From contig NZ_AJLS01000132.1 of NCBI RefSeq assembly GCF_000307875.1, positions 1 through 64,000 of the forward strand: a DNA stretch of 64,000 nt, written 5' to 3'. Numbering within the stretch: position 1 is the stretch's first letter; each line of letters opens with the position of its first letter. The stretch is from Neobacillus bataviensis LMG 21833 (lineage in GTDB: Bacteria > Bacillota > Bacilli > Bacillales > Cytobacillaceae). The notes under the pieces were generated by a model that saw only the letters and a list, made by a program, of their open reading frames with translations, did no database searches and was not told the DNA's origin. The position numbers and the translations under genes were made by a program. This document shows, in pieces, positions 52,443 to 62,044 of the stretch.

Positions 52443-54166
52443 GCGATTTCCTCCTCTGACAACTGAGACATGACAATTTCACGATAAACTTTACTAGTTT
52501 CCATTAACTCCTTGTGTTTTCCAATTCCGGCTATTTCACCATTTTCTAAAACGATAATTTGATCGGCGTCCATAATCGTACTTACTCGCTGAGCAACAAT
52601 AAGCATGGTTGCAAAAGCAGTTTCTGCTTTTAATGCAGCACGCAGCTTGGCATCAGTTTTAAAATCCAGTGCTGAAAAACTATCATCAAAAATATAGATT
52701 TCCGGTTTTCTAATTAGAGCTCGAGCAATCGACAAACGCTGTTTTTGCCCACCGGAAACATTTGTTCCCCCTTGAGCAATAACGGAATGAAATCCATCAG
52801 GCATTTCTGAGATAAACTCCGTTGCTTGCGCAATTTCAGCTGCATGATCAACTTCTTCATCGGTAGCATCCTCTTTACCATAGCGAATGTTTTCAGAAAT
52901 CGTGCCGGTAAAAAGAACCGCTTGCTGCGGCACAAAACCTACTTTTTGACGAAGGCTTTCCTGGGTTATCTCGCGAACATCTATTCCATCAACTAGTACT
53001 TTTCCGCTATCTACATCATAAAAGCGCGGTATCAAATTAATCAGGGTTGATTTACCTGAACCGGTTCCGCCTATAATGGCCGTCACTTCACCTGGGTTCA
53101 TTTTAAAAGAAATATCCGAAATCGCTGGCATTTCAGCACCGGGATAGCTGAAGGTAACATTACTAAATTCCACTTGACCCTTTTGCATCTTTGCAGGGAC
53201 AGGTGCAGCCGGATCTTGAATATCAGCATTTGTTTCAAATACTTCGTTAATCCTAACTGCGGAAACCGATGCTCTAGGAATCATCACAAACATCATCGAT
53301 AACATCACGAATGAGAACATGATTTGCATTGCATATTGGATAAATGCCATCATGTCGCCGACTTCCATATGTCCATTACTGATCCGAATGCCGCCAAACC
53401 AAACAATTGCCACAGTGGTAAGGTTGAGGACAATCATCATAATCGGCATCATCGCAGCCATAAGTTTATTTACCTTTATCGCTGTTTGCGTTAGATCCCA
53501 GTTTGCTTCATCAAACCGTTTTTTCTCATGGGTCACTCTGTTAAAGGAACGGATGACGCGAATACCAGTAAGGTTTTCTCTTAATACCCGGTTGAGATTA
53601 TCGAGCTTTACCTGCATGGCCTTAAATAAAGGCATTCCCTTTCTCGCAATCACCACAATCGTGATGACTAGAACAGGCAATGACACCGCCAAAACCAAGG
53701 TCAACTTTGTATCTTTTGATAAGGCCATAATGATTCCGCCAATACACATCATCGGCGCCATCACCATCATCCGGAGCATCATAATGAGTACTTGTTGGAC
53801 TTGGGTAATATCGTTCGTTGTTCTAGTAATCAATGAGGCTGTTCCAAGTTTATCGAACTCATGAAGGGAGAAATTCCCGACATGTGAAAAGATCTTGCTT
53901 CGCAGTAATTTACCGAAACCGGCTCCTGCCTTTGCTGAATAGAAGCTGGCAACGATGGAACAAATCATTCCTCCAGCCGCCACAAGCAGCATAAGGCCGC
54001 CGATTTTCCAAATATAATTAGTATCACCTGTTACCACGCCCTTATCGACAATATCGGCCATTAAGGTGGGTAAATACAGTTCAGCCATTGACTGAAGAAG
54101 AACAAGAACCAAAACAAAGTAAATAGGTATTTTAAATGGTTTTAGAAATCTGAACAATTTTATCAA
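52439..54166 (-). CDS. ABC exporter half-transporter (YfiB-like)
   Basis: A 575 aa partner of YfiC with six helices and an ATPase: Walker A GGTGSGKSTL, signature NVSGGQKQRLS, Walker B YIFDDSFSALD. The usual catalytic Glu after Walker B is Asp here (FDDS), as in the degenerate site of many heterodimeric exporters. It probably starts at TTG 54166, ten bases after GGAG. It is 100 bp downstream of a MarR-type gene that likely represses it. Confidence 0.88.
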   Translation of the reverse strand: MIKLFRFLKPFKIPIYFVLVLVLLQSMAELYLPTLMADIVDKGVVTGDTNYIWKIGGLMLLVAAGGMICSIVASFYSAKAGAGFGKLLRSKIFSHVGNFSLHEFDKLGTASLITRTTNDITQVQQVLIMMLRMMVMAPMMCIGGIIMALSKDTKLTLVLAVSLPVLVITIVVIARKGMPLFKAMQVKLDNLNRVLRENLTGIRVIRSFNRVTHEKKRFDEANWDLTQTAIKVNKLMAAMMPIMMIVLNLTTVAIVWFGGIRISNGHMEVGDMMAFIQYAMQIMFSFVMLSMMFVMIPRASVSAVRINEVFETNADIQDPAAPVPAKMQKGQVEFSNVTFSYPGAEMPAISDISFKMNPGEVTAIIGGTGSGKSTLINLIPRFYDVDSGKVLVDGIDVREITQESLRQKVGFVPQQAVLFTGTISENIRYGKEDATDEEVDHAAEIAQATEFISEMPDGFHSVIAQGGTNVSGGQKQRLSIARALIRKPEIYIFDDSFSALDFKTDAKLRAALKAETAFATMLIVAQRVSTIMDADQIIVLENGEIAGIGKHKELMETSKVYREIVMSQLSEEEIA

Positions 54167-54188
54167 GGTGCTTCAACTCCGTTTTTTT

Positions 54189-54208
54189 ATTGTTTATGAG
54201 CAAACAAT
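54189..54208 (-). promoter_or_regulatory. Short palindrome between marR-type gene and exporter
   Basis: ATTGTTT (54189-54195) and AAACAAT (54202-54208) with a six-base spacer, 22 bases upstream of the exporter start. No T-run, so an operator is more likely than a terminator. Confidence 0.35.
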
Positions 54209-54266
54209 ACACTACGTTTATGAACTGAATATGAACAGTAATGGTTCTACTTGCATAATACTTTCT

Positions 54267-54719
54267 TTATTGGTGGCTTTCCTGATTAAAATAATCATGT
54301 ACTTTCGATAGTAAAACAGCCAACTGTTCACTTTCCTCTACACCTAAATAATCAATTAATCCTAAAAAGGTTTCGCCAAATGCTTTTCTTGCACTTTGTG
54401 TTGCTTCCATCCCTGCTGGAGTCAGCTTAATTTTTACTGCTCTTCTGTCTTCTTGATCAACCGTCCGTTCGACTAGGCAATCTTTTTCAAGGATATTAAC
54501 GATTTGTGTAATTGTCGGGGGAGTAACTTCTAGAATCTGACTAATTTCAGAAACTTTCATTTCGGTATTTTTGTCATTTGCACAACGTTGGATTGTTGCA
54601 AGTACCCTGAATTCACTTGGATTAAAACCGGCAATTTTCTTATTATGCCACCCCTTTTTTTTGAATTGCATAAAGGATTGCAAGAGCTTTTGAGCTGTGC
54701 CACTTTCAAAATCGGCCAT
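54267..54719 (-). CDS. MarR family transcriptional regulator
   Basis: A 150 aa winged-helix regulator (NPSEFRVLATIQ, EISQILEVTPPTITQIVNILEKDCLVERTVDQEDRRAVKIKLTPAG, the standard MarR wing DRR). It is expected to repress the exporter operon and itself until a drug-like ligand binds. ATG 54719 is chosen, seven bases after GAGGTG; the GTG at 54728 lies in that box. A 10-base-arm palindrome upstream is the probable operator. Confidence 0.88.
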   Translation of the reverse strand: MADFESGTAQKLLQSFMQFKKKGWHNKKIAGFNPSEFRVLATIQRCANDKNTEMKVSEISQILEVTPPTITQIVNILEKDCLVERTVDQEDRRAVKIKLTPAGMEATQSARKAFGETFLGLIDYLGVEESEQLAVLLSKVHDYFNQESHQ

Positions 54720-54750
54720 TTTTATCACCTCGATTTCATTTCACATCATA

Positions 54751-54787
54751 ATACTTAGGTAACTTAATTATTTACAAACCTAAGTAT
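54751..54787 (-). promoter_or_regulatory. MarR-type operator
   Basis: ATACTTAGGT (54751-54760) and ACCTAAGTAT (54778-54787) are exact reverse complements. The left part also forms a 13-base pseudo-palindrome (TTAGGTAACTTAA, 54754-54766), the usual MarR site size. It is 32 bases before the regulator start. Confidence 0.6.
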
Positions 54788-54821
54788 ATTCCTCTCTCTT
54801 TACATCGTCAATTTATAGATA

Positions 54822-54852
54822 AAGAAAAACACAGAAAATATTTTCTGTGTTT
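54822..54852 (-). terminator. Terminator of the secreted-protein gene
   Basis: AAACACAG/CTGTGTTT arms (54827-54834, 54845-54852) continue as a near-perfect palindrome through AAAATATTTT; on the minus strand it overlaps the stop codon and is followed by TTTTTC. Confidence 0.7.
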
Positions 54853-55612
54853 AATTTGCTGTATTCTCTTGCTTAACAGTTACAGTTAATATCTTCCATC
54901 GGCCATTTTCATATGTCCATGTGGATTCAATTAGTGCAATGGTGTCGGCATTAGCGACTCCAGTCACTCTCTGCAGACCCTTTAATCCCATACGTCCATC
55001 CTTTAATTGAATCGGCTTTAGGCTGCTATAGGGATTTACCGATAATTCAGTCGGTTCATTTAGCTTCCCTTTATAGTAAAAACCAAGTTTTTTGTAATAT
55101 TTCTTCCGATCCTTTAAATCAAATAAGTAGGTTTTCCCTGTTTGAACTAGCTTTATTTCTGCCTTATAGCCATTAAGGAATTTTGCGTCCATTTCAAGGG
55201 GTTCCGGAATGGTGAGGTCGGTGTGGACAAAGTTTTTTATAGAATATAAATAATTGTTTACAATTCCACCGCTGCCCCCCGTTAATACACTCGCAAATAA
55301 ATCCTTTATTCCATCATGATTTAGGTCTATAAGCTGCAGTGAGGCTTTCGATCCACTTTCTAATGGAAAGGTTATTACTTTACCGTTTGAGCCCGCGACC
55401 TCTATATAAACCTCTTTCAAATACGAATCATCATCTTGATAAGGGATCCCCTTTAAAAGGATAACTTCATCTATTTCGTCTCCTGAAAGATCCGCTTTTT
55501 CTTCTGAAATAGTAATAATTTTCGTTTTCTCTTCAATGGCATAAACTCCCGTAATTGCCGTAATTGATAGTAGAAAAAATGAAACGATAACAAGCAGCAT
55601 TTCCTTTTTCAC
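54851..55612 (-). CDS. Secreted protein with Ca-binding-like repeat
   Basis: A 253 aa exported protein with a signal peptide (KKEMLLVIVSFFLLSITAI, cleavage near VYAIEE). ADLSGDEIDEVILLKG and LIDLNHDGIKDLFASV look like FG-GAP/dockerin-type calcium loops. The C-terminal part ends in NGRWKILTVTVKQ. I do not recognise a named family. A GTG start at 55612, six bases after GGAGGGG, fits the signal peptide better than the ATG at 55627. Confidence 0.65.
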   Translation of the reverse strand: MKKEMLLVIVSFFLLSITAITGVYAIEEKTKIITISEEKADLSGDEIDEVILLKGIPYQDDDSYLKEVYIEVAGSNGKVITFPLESGSKASLQLIDLNHDGIKDLFASVLTGGSGGIVNNYLYSIKNFVHTDLTIPEPLEMDAKFLNGYKAEIKLVQTGKTYLFDLKDRKKYYKKLGFYYKGKLNEPTELSVNPYSSLKPIQLKDGRMGLKGLQRVTGVANADTIALIESTWTYENGRWKILTVTVKQENTAN

Positions 55613-55671
55613 TCTTTTCCCCTCCATACTCGCTATTGTTAGTTAGTATGTCCAATTTTGGAAAAAAGATG

Positions 55672-55701
55672 AAGAAAAGACTCCCTTATTTTTAGAGAGT
55701 C
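55672..55701 (-). terminator. Terminator after parC
   Basis: Minus strand: GACTC and GAGTC arms (plus 697-701 and 679-683) with an A-rich loop, followed by TTTTCTTC. Confidence 0.65.
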
Positions 55702-55710
55702 CCTTCAAAA

Positions 55711-58149
55711 TTATTCACTAGTGGTTTCCGGTGTTTCCACCTTCCAAACAGTATTTACTTTCCCATTTTCCCCTTCATCAAGGATGAATGAGCCATTGGA
55801 GTAACGGTCACTAAATCGGATATCGGCTACTTTTAATGTTTCTATGAAACCTTTTTCCGTCTGAATATAAATCGTGTCTTGTTCATTTGCAATAACAAAG
55901 CCCATGATCCTGTGCGGATTTGATTTGAGTTCTCTTAGGATGACGACACCGCGCTTGGCGCGAGTTGCCTTTTCGAATTCTTTCAATTTCATCCGCTTTA
56001 CTGAGCCGCGTTGCGTGGCAATCACGATTGATTCCTTACTGTCGGAAGTAATCAGTTTCCCACCGACAACAAAATCGTTATCTTTTAGGTTTATACCTTT
56101 TACACCTGCTGCTCGAATGCCGACAATGCTAATTTCTTCCTCATGGAACCAAAGGGCATAGCCTTGGTTTGTAATAAGGAAAATTTCTTTTGTCCCGTCA
56201 GTAAGATGAACATCAATTACTTGATCATCATCTTTAAGATTGACTGCAACGAGGGGCTTAGAATAGCGATGTGCTTTATAGGCTTTCAGCTCTGTTTTCT
56301 TGACCATGCCGTTTTTCGTAACAAAAACGAAGAAGGCATCTGATTCAAAATCCTTCACCGGCACCGCTTTGATAATTTCTTCATCGCGCTCAATTGGAAT
56401 GATATTCGCCACATGCTGTCCTAAGTCCTTCCAGCGGATATCAGGCAGTTCATGGACAGGGCAGAATAGATAATTGCCCTTGTTGGTGAAAAGGAGCAGA
56501 ACATCCTTTGTATTCATGTCGAGTTGATCTAATAGACGGTCAGATTCCTTCATGGCGAGATCCTGACCACCTGAAGCAGCAAATGAACGCTGGCTTGTCC
56601 GCTTTACATAACCATGTTTCGTAATGGTTACAATCACGTCCTCGCTAGGAACGGTTACTTCAAGATTGATTTTTAATTCTTCAATCTCTGCTTCAATTTT
56701 TGAACGGCGTTCATCAGCAAATCGTTTTTTCACATCTTTTAATTCTTTTTTAATCACGGAGATCAGCTTTATGTCACTTGCTAAAATGCTAGTCCACTCT
56801 TCGATCTTCTTTGCTAATTCTTCTGCTTCCTGCCTTAATGCGGTGATATCCGTATTCGTTAGGCGATAAAGCTGTAAAGACACAATAGCTTCGGCCTGCA
56901 GCTCTGTAAACGCAAATTTAGCAATCAAATTGTCTTTTGCATCTCGCTTGTCCTTTGACGCGCGGATGGTGGTGATCACTTCATCGAGGATCGATAAAGC
57001 TTTCATTAAGCCTTCAACAATATGCTGACGTTCTTTCGCTTTATTAAGTTCAAACTGAGTTCTTCGTGTCACCACTTCTTTTTGATGCTCAATATAGGCA
57101 TCAAGTAATTCTCGTAGCCCCATTAACACTGGACGCTTTTTATAAATGGCGACCATGTTAAAGTTATATGTTACTTGCAAATCACTATTTTTATATAAAT
57201 AATTCAAGACACCTTCTGCATCGGCATCTTTTTTTAACTCAATCACGATTCTGAGACCGGTACGGTCGGTTTCATCGCGAACCTCAGATATTCCCTCTAC
57301 TTTTCGATCCAGACGAAACTCATCCATTTTTTTGACTAGGTTTGCTTTGTTCACTTCATAAGGAATTTCCGTGATGACAATTTGCTGTTTACCGCCGCGA
57401 ACCTCTTCAATGTCTGCTTTACTGCGGATAATAATTTTGCCTTTACCAGTTTCATAGGCTTTTTTTATTCCATCTATCCCTTGAATAATCCCTCCAGTTG
57501 GGAAATCCGGCCCCTTGATAACCGTCATTAGTTTATCAATAGAAACATCGGGCTGATCCATTCTCATGATGACACCGTCAATGACCTCGCCAAGATGGTG
57601 TGGTGGGATATCCGTTGCATAGCCAGCAGAAATCCCTGTCGAACCATTTACTAGAAGATTAGGAAACATCGCTGGGAAAACAGTTGGTTCCTTCGAGGTA
57701 TCATCAAAATTTGGAATAAATTCGACTGTGTTTTTTTCAATATCACGTAAAAGTTCAGCGGATATGGCTGACAGCCTTGCTTCCGTATAACGCATCGCTG
57801 CAGCCGGGTCACCATCGACACTCCCGTTGTTTCCATGCATTTGCACGAGCACGTTTCTTACTTTCCAATCCTGACTCATCCGCACCATCGCTTCGTATAC
57901 GGAGGAATCACCATGTGGATGATAGTTACCGATTACGTTACCAACCGTTTTTGCTGACTTACGAAAGCCTTTATCAAAAGTATTGCCCTCGAAATGCATC
58001 GCGTAGAGAATTCTTCGCTGTACCGGCTTTAACCCATCTCTGGCATCAGGCAGGGCACGTTCTTGTATAATATATTTACTATATCTTCCAAACCGATCAC
58101 CAATTACATCTTCTAGGGGTAAGTCACGGAATTTTTCATTTGCACTCAT
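55711..58149 (-). CDS. parC: DNA topoisomerase IV subunit A
   Basis: An 812 aa subunit of topoisomerase IV, which decatenates daughter chromosomes. The catalytic tyrosine is Y121 ([11 protein letters not shown]). The quinolone region reads [12 protein letters not shown] with Ser82 and Glu86, the sensitive state. The C-terminal 320 residues are the beta-pinwheel repeats ([26 protein letters not shown]). ParC is distinguished from GyrA by the gene order with parE and the lack of a GyrA box, which I could not find. ATGA overlap with parE. Confidence 0.95.
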   Translation of the reverse strand: MSANEKFRDLPLEDVIGDRFGRYSKYIIQERALPDARDGLKPVQRRILYAMHFEGNTFDKGFRKSAKTVGNVIGNYHPHGDSSVYEAMVRMSQDWKVRNVLVQMHGNNGSVDGDPAAAMRYTEARLSAISAELLRDIEKNTVEFIPNFDDTSKEPTVFPAMFPNLLVNGSTGISAGYATDIPPHHLGEVIDGVIMRMDQPDVSIDKLMTVIKGPDFPTGGIIQGIDGIKKAYETGKGKIIIRSKADIEEVRGGKQQIVITEIPYEVNKANLVKKMDEFRLDRKVEGISEVRDETDRTGLRIVIELKKDADAEGVLNYLYKNSDLQVTYNFNMVAIYKKRPVLMGLRELLDAYIEHQKEVVTRRTQFELNKAKERQHIVEGLMKALSILDEVITTIRASKDKRDAKDNLIAKFAFTELQAEAIVSLQLYRLTNTDITALRQEAEELAKKIEEWTSILASDIKLISVIKKELKDVKKRFADERRSKIEAEIEELKINLEVTVPSEDVIVTITKHGYVKRTSQRSFAASGGQDLAMKESDRLLDQLDMNTKDVLLLFTNKGNYLFCPVHELPDIRWKDLGQHVANIIPIERDEEIIKAVPVKDFESDAFFVFVTKNGMVKKTELKAYKAHRYSKPLVAVNLKDDDQVIDVHLTDGTKEIFLITNQGYALWFHEEEISIVGIRAAGVKGINLKDNDFVVGGKLITSDSKESIVIATQRGSVKRMKLKEFEKATRAKRGVVILRELKSNPHRIMGFVIANEQDTIYIQTEKGFIETLKVADIRFSDRYSNGSFILDEGENGKVNTVWKVETPETTSE

Positions 58150-60125
58150 CCTTCAGACTCCTCCTCAGCGACGGTAATATTTTCATTTTCCAAAATAGTG
58201 TCATCTTCTTCCAAACCAAATGCGACATTGCTTTCAATCCATTTACGGCGCGGTTCCACTTTATCGCCCATAAGGGTTGTCACACGGCGTTCCGCTCGTG
58301 ACGCATCATCGATTTTTACACGAATTAGCGTACGTGTTTCTGGATCCATTGTTGTATCCCACAGCTGGTCGGCATTCATTTCACCAAGCCCTTTATAGCG
58401 CTGGATAATATAGCCTCTGCCAACCTTTTTCAATGCTCCCTGCAGATCATCATCACTCCAGGCATATTCAATAATTTCTTTCTTGCCGGTTCCTTTACTC
58501 ACCTTATAAAGCGGCGGCAAGGCAATAAATACTTTTCCCGCCTCAAGGAGCGGCTTCATATAACGGTAAAAGAAGGTTAGTAATAATACTTGAATATGTG
58601 CACCATCTGTATCGGCATCAGTCATAATAACGACCTTATCGTAGTTGATGTCTTCCACATTAAAGTCAGCACCAACTCCGCCGCCGATGGCATAAATAAT
58701 CGTATTGATTTCTTCATTTTTAAAAATGTCCGCAAGTTTTGCTTTTTCAGTATTAATGACTTTACCCCTTAAAGGAAGAACAGCTTGAAAACGGCGGTCA
58801 CGTCCTTGTTTCGCTGACCCTCCCGCAGAATCACCCTCGACAAGGTATAATTCATTCCTTTGCGGGTTTCGAGATTGAGCCGGGGTTAGTTTACCGGATA
58901 AAACGGCCTCACCGCGCTTACGTTTCTTTCCGCTACGCGCATCTTCACGTGCTTTTCTTGCAGCTTCGCGGGCTTGGTAAGCCTTAATCGACTTTTTAAT
59001 CAAAAGTGAGCTTATATCAGGGTTTTCCTCAAGAAAATAGGATAAATGCTCTGAGACAACCGCATCAACGGCGGATCTTGCTTCACTTGTTCCCAGTTTC
59101 CCCTTCGTTTGTCCTTCAAATTGAAGGAGTTCTTCAGGGATTCTTACGGAAATAATCGCTGATAACCCTTCTCTAATATCCGTCCCATCAAGGTTCTTAT
59201 CTTTTTCTTTTAATAATGAAATCTTGCGGGCATAGTCGTTGAATACTCTTGTTAACGCTGTTTTCGAACCGGCTTCGTGTGTACCGCCATCCCGTGTCCG
59301 TACATTGTTAACAAACGAAAGCATATTTTCTGAATAGCCATCATTGAATTGAAATGCAAAATCTACTTCAATGCCATGATTTGCCCCTTCAAAGCTGACA
59401 ACGGGATGGAGGACATCCTTCTCTTCGTTTAAATATTCAACAAAGGCCTCGATCCCATTTTCATAATGAAACACTTCATGAAGGTCATTGCGGTCATCAT
59501 GGATTTCAATCTTTAACCCTTTCAGTAAAAAGGCTGATTCTCTTAACCTCTCACATAAGGTTTCGAAGTTATAGGTGGTTGTCGAAAAAATAGAGGGATC
59601 AGGCTTAAAATGAATCGTCGTCCCCGATTGATTGGTTTTACCGATTTTTTCGAGTGTTGTGGCCGGCTTACCGCCATTCTCAAACCGTTGTTCATAAACG
59701 AAACCATCCCGCTTAATCGTGACGGTTAACCATTCTGATAATGCATTGACGACAGATGCCCCAACACCGTGCAGTCCGCCGCTTGTCTTATAGCCGCCCT
59801 GACCGAATTTCCCGCCGGCATGGAGAACCGTTAAAATGACTTCCGGTGTGGGTTTCCCCATTTTATGCATGCCTGTAGGCATTCCGCGTCCTTTATCCAT
59901 AACGCTGATTGAATTGTCTTTGTGTATTTTTACGATGATTTGATCACCAAAGCCGCCAAGCGCCTCATCAACTGAATTGTCCACAATCTCATAGACGAGG
60001 TGATGGAGTCCGCGTGAATCAGTGCTGCCAATGTACATACCTGGACGTTTTCGAACCGCCTCAAGACCTTCTAGTACCTGTATGGCATCATCATTATAAT
60101 CAAAAGCTTGCTGATTTCTTGCCAC
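58146..60125 (-). CDS. parE: DNA topoisomerase IV subunit B
   Basis: A 659 aa ATPase subunit of topoisomerase IV. The GHKL ATP site is [10 protein letters not shown] and [10 protein letters not shown]; the K-loop [14 protein letters not shown] and the [10 protein letters not shown] switch are present. The TOPRIM part has [20 protein letters not shown] and [10 protein letters not shown]. It starts at GTG after AAAGGGG and overlaps parC. The gap to the next gene upstream (60126-60405) has no gene. Confidence 0.95.
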   Translation of the reverse strand: MARNQQAFDYNDDAIQVLEGLEAVRKRPGMYIGSTDSRGLHHLVYEIVDNSVDEALGGFGDQIIVKIHKDNSISVMDKGRGMPTGMHKMGKPTPEVILTVLHAGGKFGQGGYKTSGGLHGVGASVVNALSEWLTVTIKRDGFVYEQRFENGGKPATTLEKIGKTNQSGTTIHFKPDPSIFSTTTYNFETLCERLRESAFLLKGLKIEIHDDRNDLHEVFHYENGIEAFVEYLNEEKDVLHPVVSFEGANHGIEVDFAFQFNDGYSENMLSFVNNVRTRDGGTHEAGSKTALTRVFNDYARKISLLKEKDKNLDGTDIREGLSAIISVRIPEELLQFEGQTKGKLGTSEARSAVDAVVSEHLSYFLEENPDISSLLIKKSIKAYQAREAARKAREDARSGKKRKRGEAVLSGKLTPAQSRNPQRNELYLVEGDSAGGSAKQGRDRRFQAVLPLRGKVINTEKAKLADIFKNEEINTIIYAIGGGVGADFNVEDINYDKVVIMTDADTDGAHIQVLLLTFFYRYMKPLLEAGKVFIALPPLYKVSKGTGKKEIIEYAWSDDDLQGALKKVGRGYIIQRYKGLGEMNADQLWDTTMDPETRTLIRVKIDDASRAERRVTTLMGDKVEPRRKWIESNVAFGLEEDDTILENENITVAEEESEG

Positions 60126-60354
60126 GAAAATACCCCTTTCATACCTTACAAAAAAACTAAACTGATAAGGTGAAACTTCAATCTTTATCTATATAATTAA
60201 ATTAAATAGAACTAATGTTTGCCACTTTGATTTTAACACATATGCTCGTGGCGTCTAGACTAATTGTAGCGATTTATTTCGATTTGGCAAATAAGTATTT
60301 TTAAATAACCCCATATTGCTATCGATTTTTGACACAATTTAGGGAGAAAAAAGG

Positions 60355-60384
60355 AAAAAACTGCCGATGATCAGCAGTTTTTTT
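60355..60384 (-). terminator. Terminator after the CoA-binding protein gene
   Basis: AAAAAACTGC (60355-60364) and GCAGTTTTTT (60374-60383) form a ten-base stem with T-runs usable from either strand. Confidence 0.75.
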
Positions 60385-60405
60385 GAAAGAAAAAGCCATC
60401 TTTTA

Positions 60406-60825
60406 TTATTGAATATTTTTGGTTAATGCATGTTCCACCTTAATACAACGATCCATGACGATTGTATAGCCTTTTTCTTTTAAAAACTCATAGGCTTCTT
60501 CATTTGCGAGGCCGAGCTGTGCCCAAAAAACATCAGCATCGATTTCGTCAAATTCCTTTGCCACATCAAACAACTGTTCCGAGCGGCGGAATACGTTTAC
60601 GATGTCAATATGGCCGTCAATGTCTTTTAAGGAGGCCACTGCCTTAACACCAAGAATCTCGCCATCAAATGTTGGATTTACCGGAATAATTTCATATCCA
60701 GCTTTTTGCATTACCTCAGAAACTTGATATGAAGTGCGATCAGGTTTATTACTTAAACCAACTACCGCAATTCTTTTTGCTTTTTTTAAAATAGCCCCAA
60801 TTTCCTCTCGACTAGGATTCTCCAT
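60406..60825 (-). CDS. CoA-binding protein (YneT/YccU family)
   Basis: A 139 aa Rossmann-type CoA-binding-domain protein (AVVGLSNKPDRTSYQVSEVMQKAGYEIIPVNP at the start, VFWAQLGLANEEAYEFL). It matches B. subtilis YneT in both length and position beside parE/parC. The precise role is unknown. GGGGTGG precedes the ATG. Confidence 0.82.
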   Translation of the reverse strand: MENPSREEIGAILKKAKRIAVVGLSNKPDRTSYQVSEVMQKAGYEIIPVNPTFDGEILGVKAVASLKDIDGHIDIVNVFRRSEQLFDVAKEFDEIDADVFWAQLGLANEEAYEFLKEKGYTIVMDRCIKVEHALTKNIQ

Positions 60826-60879
60826 TCATTACCACCCCTGTATATTGTTTTCTATATTTTACCTCTTTCCAGTAAAAAA

Positions 60880-60910
60880 ACAAAATAAAAAACTCCCTGT
60901 TTGTGGGAGC
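60880..60910 (-). terminator. Terminator after the histidine kinase gene
   Basis: Minus strand: CTCCC and GGGAG arms (plus 904-908 and 893-897) around ACAAACA, then TTTTTTATTTTG. Confidence 0.75.
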
Positions 60911-60926
60911 AATTTGTTACTATGAA

Positions 60927-61778
60927 TTAAACCGAAACGAGTTCCTGTTTAATAGCTGCCGTAGCCTTAGGGATGGACAAGCAGAATTTGGCTCCATCAT
61001 TCGTATTTTCAACCGTTACAGTTCCATTCATCTTTTCGAGGATCAGCTTAGTGATATAGAGGCCGAGACCTGTTCCATTTTGCCTTGTGGTAAAGTAGGG
61101 ATCAAATATTTTCTTCAGCAATACAGGCTCAATCCCACCTGCATTATCAATAAACTCTGCTGTAACATAATCCGTTGACTCGCCTATTTTTATCGATAAT
61201 TTTCGATTTCTGCTATCTTTTTGAACAAAGGCGTCACGTGCGTTTGTTAAAATATTCAGGACAACCTGGCTATATTCATTCGGGTATCCATATGCCATCT
61301 GTTGGCCCCTGTATTCAAATTCCACTTTAACCCCATGTTTTTTTAGACTCAGTGAAAAAATGGACAATGCCTCTTCGATTGAATCGCCAACGGAAAAAGG
61401 TAATCTTTCCTTATTCGGTTTATAGAATTTCCGAAAATCATTGATCGTTCGGGACATATGATTGATCTGGAGCATACTCTCCCTAGTAAACCGGTCAATG
61501 TATTGATCGTCAATTTCGCCAAACTCCAGTGCTTCTCTCACATCATGCATTAATAGCGATAAATTATTTAAAGGTTGTCGCCATTGGTGCCCAATACTAG
61601 CAACCATTCCTCCCATTGCAGCAAGTCTGGATTGCTCAATTAAAAGAGTATCTTTCTGTTTGTTCTTTACCACCTCTTCCTGGATTAGCTTTTCTAAATA
61701 TCGATTTTGTTGTACCACTAACTCATACTTTTTTACTAATTCTAGGTAGTTCTTTTCACTTTCCGATTGCTCAATCAT
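60927..61778 (-). CDS. Soluble sensor histidine kinase
   Basis: A 283 aa histidine kinase without a membrane segment. An N-terminal coiled coil (NYLELVKKYELVVQQNRYLEKLIQEEVVKNKQKD) replaces a sensor domain. The H-box is MVASIGHQWRQPLNNL with the phosphorylated His at about 64; the N box (VVLNILTNARDAF), G1 (FIDNAGGI) and G2 (NGTGLGLYITK) complete the kinase core. No response regulator lies next to it. ATG 61778 is nine bases after GGGAG; a TTG three codons earlier is rejected. Confidence 0.85.
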   Translation of the reverse strand: MIEQSESEKNYLELVKKYELVVQQNRYLEKLIQEEVVKNKQKDTLLIEQSRLAAMGGMVASIGHQWRQPLNNLSLLMHDVREALEFGEIDDQYIDRFTRESMLQINHMSRTINDFRKFYKPNKERLPFSVGDSIEEALSIFSLSLKKHGVKVEFEYRGQQMAYGYPNEYSQVVLNILTNARDAFVQKDSRNRKLSIKIGESTDYVTAEFIDNAGGIEPVLLKKIFDPYFTTRQNGTGLGLYITKLILEKMNGTVTVENTNDGAKFCLSIPKATAAIKQELVSV

Positions 61779-61989
61779 ACAGCTCAACTCCCTAAAACAG
61801 ATTGGGAAAATTATAAGTCAAACCGATCATAGTCTTGTCGATACGGCCGGTTTTTTGCTTGTTTAGTTGATTTTATCTAAATTATAGTGGCTCCATACAC
61901 CGCTTTCAACGAATAAACAAATGGTTTGAAAATTCTCCATACTTTTGTAATAAAATCGACTTTAAATGTTCTTACTTTTGACGATTTAT

Positions 61990-62043
61990 TAAAAAACAAA
62001 AAGGAAATAATAAAGGCTCTTTTAACGATCCTTTATTATTTCC
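61990..62043 (-). terminator. Terminator after the GH18 gene
   Basis: GGAAATAATAAAGG (62003-62016) pairs perfectly with CCTTTATTATTTCC (62030-62043); on the minus strand the stem is followed by TTTTTGTTTTTT. Confidence 0.85.
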
Positions 62044-62044
62044 A

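Noticed and set aside
53319..53864. 181-residue plus-strand ORF opposite the YfiB-like exporter
   Set aside because: Antisense shadow of a well-supported ABC exporter frame; low-complexity composition and no ribosome binding site.
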